A stretch of 64,000 bases of DNA. It comes from Thauera sp. GDN1. Lineage in GTDB: Bacteria > Pseudomonadota > Gammaproteobacteria > Burkholderiales > Rhodocyclaceae. Of the stretch, positions 1-8,115 are shown one piece after another (within the stretch, counting starts at the first letter, position 1; the number at the start of each line of letters is the position of its first letter). The position numbers were made by a program, and so were the translations under genes. The notes under the pieces are model-generated. The model had not been told where the DNA came from and searched no databases. It saw nothing but the letters and a program-made list of their open reading frames with translations. The stretch covers positions 3,348,001-3,412,000 of the forward strand of contig NZ_CP097870.1 of NCBI RefSeq assembly GCF_029223545.1. The letters are read 5' to 3'.

Positions 1-289
1 AGCGGACGAGCTGCCGGCGGCGCAACTGGTCGAGGGCGGCGTTGCGCGCGATCTGCAGCAGCCAGGTGGAGAAGCTGGCCTCGGGGCGCCACGCCGGCAA
101 CGCCTGCCAGGCCTTCAGGAACACGTCCTGCGTCAGCTCCATGGCTTCGTCGCGGGCGTCGAGCATGCGCAGGATGAAGCCGAACACGCGGTCCTGGTGA
201 CGGCGCACCAGCACGGCGAACGCGGCCGTGTCGCCCGCGCGGGCGCGCGCGACATCGGCCGCATCCTGCGCCGCGCGCGCCTCGTTCAT
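1..289 (-). CDS. ECF-type RNA polymerase sigma-70 factor, N-terminal part (runs off window start)
   Basis: The visible 96 residues are the N-terminal part of an extracytoplasmic-function sigma factor, which directs RNA polymerase to a small regulon. Region 2 is clear: a block with RHQDRVFGFILRML, then a DEAMELTQDVFLKAW stretch matching the region 2.1-2.2 core-binding helix, then FSTWLLQIARNAALDQLRRR, typical of region 2.3-2.4. Region 4 lies beyond the window edge. The ATG at 289 has only a weak upstream purine run. The gene lies 60 nt after the DnrO-like gene on the same strand, so the two may be co-transcribed. The family assignment is firm; the regulon cannot be told from here. Confidence 0.85.
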   Translation of the reverse strand, partial: MNEARAAQDAADVARARAGDTAAFAVLVRRHQDRVFGFILRMLDARDEAMELTQDVFLKAWQALPAWRPEASFSTWLLQIARNAALDQLRRRQLVR

Positions 290-349
290 GCGCGCCCCGC
301 GGCTGCCGTCACAGCGGTTTCATGCTGCATGCGTCGGCTCGGTGCCCCC

Positions 350-847
350 TCAGTGCCCAGTCTCCAGCTTCTTCCAGCCGGGGTGGTCGAAATGGGCGGC
401 GTAGTCGTCGAGCGCACGCGCCAGGTGGACGACGCCCTGCTCGCGCTGATCGGCGCCGGCACGGCCGCTGACCGCATCGACCCCTTCGCCGATCCCGCCG
501 ATGATCGCGTGCAGCACCTCGTCCGCCTGGGGCTCGAGCTTGCAGTTCTCCACGATGTAGCCGACCTGCTGTTCCACCGCCTCGCCGAGGGCCTGGTACT
601 GCGCGGCGCTGAAGCGGCCGGCATGGACTTCCGGAAGGGCGTGCGCGACGGCATCGCGGATCTCCGTCATGCCCTTGCGCAGGGCGGCATCGGTCTGCCA
701 CCTGGCGCCGTCGTCGAGCTTGAGGACGGCTGCATGGGTGTCGTGGCTGTGGCTGTCGGCGGCCGTGGCCGGCGCGACCGCGAACGCGGCGCCGAGGATG
801 GCGAAGGCGCCGGCCGCGAGCAGGCGGGTTGCAGAGTGGAGCTTCAT
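350..847 (-). CDS. DnrO-like exported histidine-rich protein
   Basis: A 165-residue protein with a clear Sec signal peptide (hydrophobic residues about 8-28, ending ATAADSHSHDTHAA). The mature protein is rich in His near its N-terminus and contains RWQTDAALRKGM and VENCKLEPQADEVLH. These resemble what I recall of DnrO, a small periplasmic protein linked to denitrification genes in Pseudomonas, though I cannot confirm this by search. There is no CXXCH haem motif, so it is not a c-type cytochrome by sequence. The start at 847 is preceded by an AAAGGA ribosome site. It precedes an ECF sigma gene on the same strand; a metal or nitrosative-stress link is only inference. Confidence 0.55.
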   Translation of the reverse strand: MKLHSATRLLAAGAFAILGAAFAVAPATAADSHSHDTHAAVLKLDDGARWQTDAALRKGMTEIRDAVAHALPEVHAGRFSAAQYQALGEAVEQQVGYIVENCKLEPQADEVLHAIIGGIGEGVDAVSGRAGADQREQGVVHLARALDDYAAHFDHPGWKKLETGH

Positions 848-980
848 GTCGATGGTCCTTTCATGGTTGTGCGAAAACGGGCGGCATCGCCGTCCTGCAC
901 ACTGAAACGAAGCAGGACGGCAAAGGTTCCATCGGCAGCGCAGTCGTCCCCAATTGCCCCCCACCGTCCCGCCTCCACGC

Positions 981-2018
981 TCAGGCGAAGAAGGCCGCCA
1001 CCTCCTCCGGCCTCACCTCGCCCACCGACCCATGCCGCCAGCGCGGCGCCCGGTCCTTGTCCACCAGCAGCGCGCGGATGCCCTCCATCGTGTCGCCGTG
1101 CGCGAAGCAGTGCGCCATCATCGTCCGCTCCATGCGGAAGCAGTCCTCCAGGCCGAGCCGGCGGCCGCGCTGCAACTGCTCGAAGGTCACGAGCAGCATC
1201 AGCGGCGAGCGCTTCTGCAGCAGGCCGAGGGTGCGCTCCACCCACGCGCGCACGGCCGGATCGGTCTCGGCGGCGAGCGAGGCCAGGATCTGCGCCACGC
1301 CGGGCTGGCCGAAGTGGCGCTCGATCGCCGCCTGCACCGGCGGGGTGAGCAGGCTGGGGAGGGTGGTGTGCGTGGGCGCGATCGGCCACACATTGGCGTC
1401 GACGGCGGCGATCACCGCCGCCAGATCGGCGAGGAAGGCGCTCGGCAGCAGGTGGTCGGCCAGGCCGCTCAGCACCGCATCGGCACCGCTCAGGGTGTCG
1501 CCGACCACGCCGATCCAAGCGCCCAGCGCCGGCGGCAGGCGGGACAGGAAGTAGCTGCCGCCCACGTCGGGAAAGAGGCCGATCGCCGTCTCCGGCATCG
1601 CCATGCGGGTGCGCTCGGTGACCAGGCGATGGGTGCAGCCCTGCGCCAGCCCCATGCCGCCGCCCATCACCACGCCGTCCATCAGCGCGATGGTGGGCTT
1701 GGGATAGCGGTGGATCAGGCAGTCGAGGGCGTACTCCTCGTCGAAGAAGCGCCCGAGCTCGGGCGAGCCTTGGCGCTGCAGCTGGTACAGCGAACGCACG
1801 TCGCCGCCGGCGCAGAACGCGCGCTCGCCGCTGCCGCGCAGCAGCACCATGCGGATGGCGGGGTCGTCCGCCCACGCGCCGAGCTGGCGGGTGAGCGCGC
1901 GCACGGTGGCGAGGTCGAGCGCATTGAGCACCGCCGGGCGGTCGAGGGTGAGCACGCCCACGCCGTCGAGGACGTGGGCCAGGACCGTGGGAGGGGTTTC
2001 GATGTCGGAGAGCAGCAC
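981..2018 (-). CDS. Enoyl-CoA hydratase/isomerase family protein, 3-hydroxyisobutyryl-CoA hydrolase-like
   Basis: A 345-residue crotonase-fold protein. The N-terminal half has the oxyanion-hole segments RAFCAGGDVRSLY and MDGVVMGGGMGLA. These are followed by ETAIGLFPDVGGSYFLSRL, which together with the longer C-terminal region (ending near residue 345 rather than 260) is typical of 3-hydroxyisobutyryl-CoA hydrolases of valine breakdown rather than simple enoyl-CoA hydratases. I chose the GTG at 2018 because a GAAAGGAA site lies just upstream and the frame before it looks like translated leader. It is transcribed divergently from cspA. A general enoyl-CoA hydratase role cannot be excluded. Confidence 0.78.
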   Translation of the reverse strand: MLLSDIETPPTVLAHVLDGVGVLTLDRPAVLNALDLATVRALTRQLGAWADDPAIRMVLLRGSGERAFCAGGDVRSLYQLQRQGSPELGRFFDEEYALDCLIHRYPKPTIALMDGVVMGGGMGLAQGCTHRLVTERTRMAMPETAIGLFPDVGGSYFLSRLPPALGAWIGVVGDTLSGADAVLSGLADHLLPSAFLADLAAVIAAVDANVWPIAPTHTTLPSLLTPPVQAAIERHFGQPGVAQILASLAAETDPAVRAWVERTLGLLQKRSPLMLLVTFEQLQRGRRLGLEDCFRMERTMMAHCFAHGDTMEGIRALLVDKDRAPRWRHGSVGEVRPEEVAAFFA

Positions 2019-2273
2019 TACGTGGTTCCTTTCAGGTTTTCCGGGTCGATGTCGACCGAAACCCGGTTCGCGCACAGGTTCCGGAAAAATAAAAAAATAT
2101 AAAGCTATCCTTATTGTCGAACTTCACTCATACTGCACCGCAGCGATATTCAAGTCGTGTAGTTCATTTGTTGGCATATCCGATTTTTCGGTCGTATTCC
2201 CCCAAGTCGTACCTCGCCGTCTTGATGCTCGCCCCATTCAGGGGGCTTTCCCCATTTTCAGGAGATTCAAGAC
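2019..2273. promoter_or_regulatory. Divergent intergenic region and cspA leader
   Basis: These 255 bases separate the minus-strand hydrolase gene from cspA. An AT-rich patch with A-runs at about 2084-2104 stands out in an otherwise GC-rich window and is a likely promoter area, but I could not match a well-spaced -35/-10 pair with confidence. From about 2110 to 2273 the sequence stays less GC-rich and could be a long 5' leader of cspA mRNA, as is common for cold-shock genes. A strong AGGAG ribosome site lies near 2261-2265. Confidence 0.4.
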
Positions 2274-2477
2274 ATGGCAACAGGTACCGTCAAGTGGTTC
2301 AACGACTCCAAGGGCTTCGGCTTCATCACCCCGGAAGCCGGTGGTGACGATCTTTTCGCCCACTTTTCCGCCATCCAGGGCCAGGGCTTCAAGACCCTCG
2401 CGGAAGGCCAGCGCGTCAGCTTCGACGTGACCACCGGCCCCAAGGGCCTGCAGGCGTCCAACATCCGCGCCGCCTGA
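2274..2477 (+). CDS. cspA: Cold-shock protein, CspA family
   Basis: A 67-residue single cold-shock domain, the usual length. It begins [20 protein letters not shown] and contains the RNP1 motif KGFGFI and the RNP2-like motif DLFAHFSAI, which form the single-strand nucleic-acid binding surface. These proteins act as RNA chaperones in the cytoplasm. A strong AGGAG site precedes the start and an intrinsic terminator follows, so the gene is probably monocistronic. The symbol marks the family; bacteria usually carry several paralogues and this one need not be cold-induced. Confidence 0.93.
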   Translation: MATGTVKWFNDSKGFGFITPEAGGDDLFAHFSAIQGQGFKTLAEGQRVSFDVTTGPKGLQASNIRAA

Positions 2478-2518
2478 GTCGTTCTGAGACCTCGCGCCCC
2501 CGGCGCAGGTCGTCTCGA

Positions 2519-2551
2519 GGCCCGACGCTCGTCGGGCCTTTTGCTTTTTTG
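2519..2551 (+). terminator. Rho-independent terminator after cspA
   Basis: A GGCCCGAC / GTCGGGCC stem with a GCTC loop is followed by a T-rich tract (CTTTTGCTTTTTTG). It lies about 40 nt after the cspA stop codon and matches the form of an intrinsic terminator on the plus strand. Confidence 0.85.
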
Positions 2552-2712
2552 ACCCTGGCGGAACCGCGCTGCATTCGAGCACCGCGCCGATGATTTCCGC
2601 CACGCCTTCACCGCAGCAGCATCAGGAAGACGGAGCCCACCACCGCGGCCCGCCCGTGCGCCTCCGAGCGCACCCCGCCGCCCGATCGTCCCCATCGACC
2701 AAGGAGAGCGCA

Positions 2713-3075
2713 ATGCCCCATCAGATCCAACGCACCGAACTCAAGACCTTCTATTACACGCCCGTCCACTGCCCGTTCTGCGGCGTGCGCGTGATGGGAG
2801 CCGACCCCAGCGACGAGACCCGCATCACGGCCTGCCCGCACACGCTGTTCATCGCCCATGACACGGCGTTCGAATATCGCTCGGCGCGCCTCGACCGCAA
2901 TCTCGCCCTCGACGGGATGTCTGAACAGGATGTCGAGACGAAGTGGCGTGCGGATACGCGGGGCATCGACGGATTCACCGACACGGTGACGCTGCCCGAC
3001 GCGATCAAGGTCGCCGCCTACGCGCCCGCGCCTTCGGCGTATGGCTCGTACTACGGGTTTGCGCCGATCGAATAA
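2713..3075 (+). CDS. Hypothetical protein with CPFCG motif
   Basis: A 120-residue protein I do not recognise. It contains HCPFCGVRVMG near residues 19-29 and a further ACPHTLF segment at about 40-46, so a Cys/His metal-binding site is possible. There is no signal peptide or membrane segment; the C-terminus is rich in Ala, Tyr and Ser. The ATG at 2713 is chosen because AAGGAGAG lies at 2701-2708, an ideal distance. It stands alone between cspA with its terminator and a strong hairpin at 3139-3164, so it is probably its own transcript. Function unknown. Confidence 0.75.
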   Translation: MPHQIQRTELKTFYYTPVHCPFCGVRVMGADPSDETRITACPHTLFIAHDTAFEYRSARLDRNLALDGMSEQDVETKWRADTRGIDGFTDTVTLPDAIKVAAYAPAPSAYGSYYGFAPIE

Positions 3076-3138
3076 GGCGCTGCGGATGGATTTCGGGTAC
3101 CGGCGAGACGGACGTCACGTCCCGGTACCTCGTTGACG

Positions 3139-3164
3139 ACAACGCCCGGCAAGCCGGGCGTTGT
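3139..3164. terminator. Perfect 12-bp inverted repeat, likely bidirectional terminator
   Basis: ACAACGCCCGGC and GCCGGGCGTTGT are separated by two bases, a perfect 12-bp stem between two convergent genes (the CPFCG protein and glmS). There is no strong T-run, but the very stable stem in a convergent position suggests transcription termination from both sides. Confidence 0.6.
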
Positions 3165-3219
3165 GCATGATGGGGTCGGCGCCGCATCTCTTGCCGCGCA
3201 AATGGCAAGCGCGCCGGAC

Positions 3220-5046
3220 TCACTCCACCGTGACCGACTTCGCCAGATTCCGCGGCTTGTCCACGTCCGTCCCCTTCACCAGCGCCGCGTGATACGACAG
3301 CAGTTGCAGCGGGATCACGTGCAGTACCGGCGACAGCATGCCGTAGTGCTCGGGCATGTGCAGGATGTGCACGCCTTCCGACTCCGGGATCTCGCTGCCG
3401 GCGTCGGCGAAGACGTACAGCTCGCCACCGCGGGCGCGGACTTCCTGGAGGTTGGACTTGAGCTTTTCCAGCAGCTCGTCGGCGGGCGACACGGCGATCA
3501 CCGGCATGTCCTTGTCCACCAGCGCCAGCGGGCCGTGCTTGAGCTCGCCGGCGGCGTAGGCCTCGGCGTGGATGTAGGAGATCTCCTTGAGCTTGAGCGC
3601 GCCTTCCATGGCGATCGGCCAGTGGCTGCCGCGGCCGAGGAAGAGCGCATGCTCCTTGCCGGCGAAGCGCTGCGCCCACTTCTCGATCTCGGGCTCGAGC
3701 TCCAGCACCTTCTGCACCGCGACCGGGAGGTGGCGCAGCGCGCCGAGGTGGCGCTCCTCGTCGGCGGCGGAGAGGCGGCCGTTGAGCTTGGCGAGCGCGA
3801 GCGTGAGCAGCGCGAAGGCGGCGAGCTGGGTGGTGAAGGCCTTGGTGGAGGCGACGCCGATCTCGGGGCCGGCGCGGGTGATGAAGCGCAGCGCGGTCTC
3901 GCGCACGATGGCCGATTCCGGCACGTTGCAGATCGCCAGCGTGCGTTCCATGCCGAGCGCCTTGGCGTGCTTGAGCGCGGCCAGGGTGTCGGCGGTCTCG
4001 CCCGACTGCGAGATCACCACGACCAGGGTGTCGGGATCGGGCACCGACTCGCGGTAGCGGTACTCGCTGGCGATCTCGACCGTGACCGGCAGCCTGGCGA
4101 TGGCCTCGATCCAGTAACGCGCGACCAGGCCGGCATGGTAGCTGGTGCCGCAGGCGAGCACGAGCACGCGGCGCGCGCCGTCGAAGACCTCGGCCGCACG
4201 GGCGCCGAAGTGCTGCGGGCTCACCCCGCCGCCGCCGGCGATCAGCTCCAGGGTCTGCGCCAGGGCCTGCGGCTGCTCGAAGATTTCCTTCTGCATGTAG
4301 TGGCGGAACTTGCCGAGTTCCACCGCGTCGGCCGACAGGCTGGAGATGTGCACCGGGCGCTCGACCGGCGTGCCGTCGGGGCGGATCACGATGAAGCTCT
4401 CGCGGCGCAGCTCGGCGAGGTCGCCGTCTTCCAGATAGACGATCTTGCGCGTGACCTGCAGCAGCGCGGCGGTGTCGGAGGCGGCGTACATGCCGTCCTC
4501 GCCGATGCCGAGCAGCAGCGGCGAGCCGCGGCGGGCGACGATGACGCGGAAGGGATCGGCCTCGGCCACCACGCCGATGGCGTAGGCGCCGACCAGCTCG
4601 TTGGTGGCCTGGCGCACCGCCTCGAAGAGGTCGGGCGTGCCCTTCAGCTTGTCGTGCACGAGGTGGGCGATGGCCTCGGTGTCGGTCTCGGACTCGAACA
4701 CGTAGCCCTTGGCCTGCAGCGCGGTCCTGATCGCCTCGAAGTTCTCGATGATGCCGTTATGCACGACTGCCAGGCCGCCGGAGATGTGCGGGTGCGCGTT
4801 GCGCTCGGAGGGCACGCCGTGGGTGGCCCAGCGCGTGTGCGCGATGCCGACGTGGGCGGAGAGCTGGCGGGCATCGGCCAGCGCGGCGAGTTCGGCCACG
4901 CGGCCGCAGGAGCGCAGGCGGGTGAGTTCGCCGGCGAGCACGGCGAGGCCGGCCGAGTCGTAGCCGCGGTATTCGAGCTTGCGCAGGCCTTCGAGCAGCA
5001 CGGGGACGACGTTCTGGGTTGCGATTGCGGTGACGATGCCACACAT
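3220..5046 (-). CDS. glmS: Glutamine--fructose-6-phosphate aminotransferase (isomerizing)
   Basis: A 608-residue cytoplasmic enzyme making glucosamine-6-phosphate from fructose-6-phosphate and glutamine, the first step to UDP-GlcNAc for peptidoglycan and lipopolysaccharide. It starts [11 protein letters not shown], with Cys2 as the glutaminase nucleophile, and has the [13 protein letters not shown] and [13 protein letters not shown] segments of that domain. Two SIS sugar-isomerase domains follow ([30 protein letters not shown]) and the C-terminus ends NLAKSVTVE as expected, with its conserved Lys. Length matches the family. It lies 37 nt after glmU on the same strand, the usual glmU-glmS operon. 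Confidence 0.97.
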   Translation of the reverse strand: MCGIVTAIATQNVVPVLLEGLRKLEYRGYDSAGLAVLAGELTRLRSCGRVAELAALADARQLSAHVGIAHTRWATHGVPSERNAHPHISGGLAVVHNGIIENFEAIRTALQAKGYVFESETDTEAIAHLVHDKLKGTPDLFEAVRQATNELVGAYAIGVVAEADPFRVIVARRGSPLLLGIGEDGMYAASDTAALLQVTRKIVYLEDGDLAELRRESFIVIRPDGTPVERPVHISSLSADAVELGKFRHYMQKEIFEQPQALAQTLELIAGGGGVSPQHFGARAAEVFDGARRVLVLACGTSYHAGLVARYWIEAIARLPVTVEIASEYRYRESVPDPDTLVVVISQSGETADTLAALKHAKALGMERTLAICNVPESAIVRETALRFITRAGPEIGVASTKAFTTQLAAFALLTLALAKLNGRLSAADEERHLGALRHLPVAVQKVLELEPEIEKWAQRFAGKEHALFLGRGSHWPIAMEGALKLKEISYIHAEAYAAGELKHGPLALVDKDMPVIAVSPADELLEKLKSNLQEVRARGGELYVFADAGSEIPESEGVHILHMPEHYGMLSPVLHVIPLQLLSYHAALVKGTDVDKPRNLAKSVTVE

Positions 5047-5083
5047 GGCGGGGCTTCCTTGTTCGGTTGTCTGGTTGCCGGAC

Positions 5084-6442
5084 TCAGCGCGGCTGCTTGA
5101 CCGGGCGCTTCCAGTTCAGGCTGGTCTGCTTGACGCGGGTGACGGTGAGCTGCTCGGGCGGCGCGTCCTTGGTCAGCGTGGTGCCGGCGCCGAGCGTGGC
5201 GCCGCGGCCGACGCGCACCGGGGCGACGAGCTGGGTGTCGGAGCCGATGAAGACCTCGTCCTCGATGATGGTGCGGTGCTTGTTGGCGCCGTCGTAGTTG
5301 CAGGTGATGGTGCCGGCGCCGATGTTGACCTTGCTGCCGACGTCGGCGTCGCCCACGTAGGCCAGGTGGTTGGCCTTGGAGTGGTCGGCGATGACGCTGT
5401 TCTTGACCTCGACGAAGTTGCCCAGATGCACGTCGGCGCCGAGCACGGTGCCGGGACGGGTGCGCGCGTAGGGGCCGATCACGCAGGCCTGGCCCATGGT
5501 CGTGCTGTCGATGTGGCTGAAGGGCTCGATGCGGGTGCCGGCGCCGATGCGGGCGTTGCGGATCACGCAGTTGGCGCCGACGCGCACGCCGTCGCCGAGT
5601 TCGACCTCGCCCTCGAACACGCAATTGACGTCGATCTCGACGTCGCGCCCGACGCTGAGGCTGCCGCGCACGTCGATGCGCGCGGGGTCGATGAGGGTGG
5701 CGCCCTCTTCCATCAGGCGGCGGGCGATATTGCCCTGGTGGATGCGCTCGAGCTCGGCGAGCTGCAGCTTGTTGTTGACGCCCAGGGTCTCGGCGAAGGC
5801 ATCCGGGTGCACGGTGGTGACCTCGATGCCGTCGGCGACCGCCAGACAGATGATGTCGGTGAGGTAGTACTCGCCCTGGGCGTTGTCGTTGCCGATGCGG
5901 CCCAGCCAGTCGCGGAGGCGCGCCACCGAGGCGACCAGGATGCCGGTATTCACTTCCCGCACCTTTCGTTCCTCGGCGCTAGCGTCCTTCTCCTCGACGA
6001 TGCGCACGACCTTGCCCGCGGCGTCGCGCAGGATGCGGCCGTAACCGGTCGGGTTGTCCATGTCGACGGTCAGCAGCGCCAGGCGCTCGCCGCCGGCCGC
6101 GGCGACCAGGCGACGCAGCGTCGGCACGCCGATCAGCGGCACGTCGCCGTACAGCACCAGCGCCATGTCGCCGTCGGTGAGGTGCGGCAGCGCCTGCTGC
6201 ACCGCGTGGCCGGTGCCGAGCTGCGGCTCCTGCCGCGCCCAGGCCAGGTCGGCCGCGTCGAGGCGCTCGCGCACCACCTCGCCGCCATGGCCATACACCA
6301 CGCAGATCCGACGGGCATCGAGCGTGCGTGCGGCGTCGAGCACATGCGCGAGCATCGGCTTGCCGGCGATGGGTTGCAGGACCTTGGGCAGGACCGAGCG
6401 CATGCGCTTGCCCTGGCCGGCAGCGAGAACGACGACTTCCAT
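5084..6442 (-). CDS. glmU: Bifunctional UDP-N-acetylglucosamine pyrophosphorylase/glucosamine-1-phosphate N-acetyltransferase
   Basis: A 452-residue trimeric cytoplasmic enzyme that acetylates glucosamine-1-phosphate and then couples it to UTP to give UDP-GlcNAc. The N-terminal uridylyltransferase domain (about 1-228) carries [19 protein letters not shown]. The C-terminal left-handed beta-helix (about 250-452) shows hexapeptide repeats and [20 protein letters not shown], part of the acetyltransferase site. Length is that of the family (about 456). It is the first gene of a two-gene operon with glmS. Its start faces the start of the acyltransferase fusion gene across 266 bp, which must hold both promoters. 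Confidence 0.97.
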   Translation of the reverse strand: MEVVVLAAGQGKRMRSVLPKVLQPIAGKPMLAHVLDAARTLDARRICVVYGHGGEVVRERLDAADLAWARQEPQLGTGHAVQQALPHLTDGDMALVLYGDVPLIGVPTLRRLVAAAGGERLALLTVDMDNPTGYGRILRDAAGKVVRIVEEKDASAEERKVREVNTGILVASVARLRDWLGRIGNDNAQGEYYLTDIICLAVADGIEVTTVHPDAFAETLGVNNKLQLAELERIHQGNIARRLMEEGATLIDPARIDVRGSLSVGRDVEIDVNCVFEGEVELGDGVRVGANCVIRNARIGAGTRIEPFSHIDSTTMGQACVIGPYARTRPGTVLGADVHLGNFVEVKNSVIADHSKANHLAYVGDADVGSKVNIGAGTITCNYDGANKHRTIIEDEVFIGSDTQLVAPVRVGRGATLGAGTTLTKDAPPEQLTVTRVKQTSLNWKRPVKQPR

Positions 6443-6615
6443 GGAGTGATTCCGGTGGTTGGTTGGCAGGGGAACGTGGCCGCAGCGGCACGGCCGTCCG
6501 GCGGGTGAAATCTGGCGCGGAGTTTACCACCGACGCTGCGCTGCGAAATGTGAGCAGATACGTGGCGGGCGGGTGTCAATGGCTCACAGGGTCGGCAAGT
6601 GCGGCTTTGATTGAC

Positions 6616-6688
6616 GCATTGCACAATTCGATTGCCTTTCTTCGTATCCTGTTCATGTACTGGGTCTAAAATCCGCATGTTGCAATGC
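6616..6688. repeat. Separated 8-bp inverted repeat upstream of the MaoC-Pta gene
   Basis: GCATTGCA at 6616-6623 is matched by its exact reverse complement TGCAATGC at 6681-6688, just before the 6709 start codon. Arms this short can arise by chance, but both lie in the less GC-rich promoter area and could be operator half-sites. Confidence is low. Confidence 0.25.
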
Positions 6689-6708
6689 TTCCAATAACGA
6701 GCAATCCG

Positions 6709-8115
6709 ATGAAACCCGTTGCCGCACCCCAGACCATCCAGAACCGCACGTTCGACGAGATCCAGGTAGGGGATTTCGCCCAGCTGATCCGCACCCTGCG
6801 CCCGGAAGACATCCACCTCTTCGCCGCGATGTCGGGCGACGTCAACCCGACCCACGTCGACCTCGAATACGCGCGCTCCAGCCAGTTCCGCGAAGTCGTC
6901 GGCCACAGCATGTGGGGCAGCACGCTGATCTCGACCGTGCTCGGCACCGAGTTCCCCGGTCCGGGCACGGTGTATGTGTCGCAGGGGCTGAACTTCTGGC
7001 GCCCGATCACGATCGGCGACACGCTGACGATCACCGTCACCTGCAAGGAAAAGTTCGAGCACAACCACCACATCATCTTCGACTGCCTGGCGGTGAACCA
7101 GGATGGCCTGAAGGTGATCGACGGCATCGCCGAGGTGATGGCGCCGACCGAGAAGATCTCGCGCCCGCGCGTGGTACTGCCCGAAGTCACCGTCTCCGAC
7201 CGCGAGCTGCGCTACCGCCACCTGCTGTCGGTGTCGGCCGGCCTGTCGCCGATCCCGATCGCGGTGGCCCACCCCTGCGACCGCGAATCCCTGCTCGGTC
7301 CCATCCAGGCGGCCAGGGCCGGCCTGGTGGATCCGATCCTTGTCGGCCCCGAGTCACGCATCCGCGCCGTCGCCGAGGAGCAGGAGATCGACATCAAGGG
7401 TTTCCGCATCGTCGACACCGAGCACAGCCACGCCTCGGCCGAGGTCGCGGTGGCGATGTGCCGCGACGGTGGCGCCGAAGCGCTGATGAAGGGCTCGCTG
7501 CACACCGACGAGATGATGAGCCAGGTGATCAAGCACCTGCGCACCGGCCGCCGCATCAGCCACGTCTTCCTGGCCGACGTGCCGACCTACCCGCACCCGC
7601 TGATGATCACCGACGCGGCGATCATGATCGAGCCGACGCTGGAAGATAAGGTCGACATCATCCAGAACGCGATCGAGCTCGCCCACATCCTCGGCCTCGC
7701 CGAGCCCAAGGTGGCGATCCTGTCGGCGGTCGAGACCGTGACCTCGAAGATCCGCTCCACCATCGACGCCGCCGCGCTGTGCAAGATGGCCGACCGCGGC
7801 CAGATCAAGGGCGGCCTGCTCGACGGCCCGCTCGCCTTCGACAACGCGGTGTCGCTGGTCGCCGCCCGGACCAAGGGCATCAAGTCGGTGGTCGCCGGCA
7901 ACGCCGACATCCTTGTGGTGCCCGACCTCGAGTCCGGCAACATGGTCGCCAAGCAGCTCGAATACCTCGCCAACGCCCTGATGGCCGGCGTGGTGCTGGG
8001 CGCACGCGTGCCGATCGTGCTCACCAGCCGCGCCGACACCGCGGAGACGCGCACCGCCTCGTGCGCGGTGGTGCAGCTGATGGCGCACAGGAAGCGCGAG
8101 GCGATGAAGGCATGA
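6709..8115 (+). CDS. Bifunctional MaoC-like enoyl-CoA hydratase/phosphate acetyl- or butyryltransferase
   Basis: A 468-residue two-domain enzyme. Residues about 10-150 form a MaoC-like hot-dog domain with FAAMSGDVNPTHVD, the hydratase Asp/His motif. Residues about 165-465 form a PTA/PTB phosphotransacylase domain ending in VPIVLTSRADTAETRTAS, a hallmark of that family. The latter transfers acyl groups between CoA and phosphate. The ATG at 6709 matches the usual start; an upstream ATG at 6685 would add eight residues. It overlaps ackA by 4 nt, so the acyl-phosphate product is probably used directly by the kinase. Acyl chain preference cannot be told from sequence. Confidence 0.88.
   Translation: MKPVAAPQTIQNRTFDEIQVGDFAQLIRTLRPEDIHLFAAMSGDVNPTHVDLEYARSSQFREVVGHSMWGSTLISTVLGTEFPGPGTVYVSQGLNFWRPITIGDTLTITVTCKEKFEHNHHIIFDCLAVNQDGLKVIDGIAEVMAPTEKISRPRVVLPEVTVSDRELRYRHLLSVSAGLSPIPIAVAHPCDRESLLGPIQAARAGLVDPILVGPESRIRAVAEEQEIDIKGFRIVDTEHSHASAEVAVAMCRDGGAEALMKGSLHTDEMMSQVIKHLRTGRRISHVFLADVPTYPHPLMITDAAIMIEPTLEDKVDIIQNAIELAHILGLAEPKVAILSAVETVTSKIRSTIDAAALCKMADRGQIKGGLLDGPLAFDNAVSLVAARTKGIKSVVAGNADILVVPDLESGNMVAKQLEYLANALMAGVVLGARVPIVLTSRADTAETRTASCAVVQLMAHRKREAMKA

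Noticed and set aside
350..847. c-type cytochrome assignment for the His-rich exported protein
   Set aside because: No CXXCH haem-binding motif in the protein.
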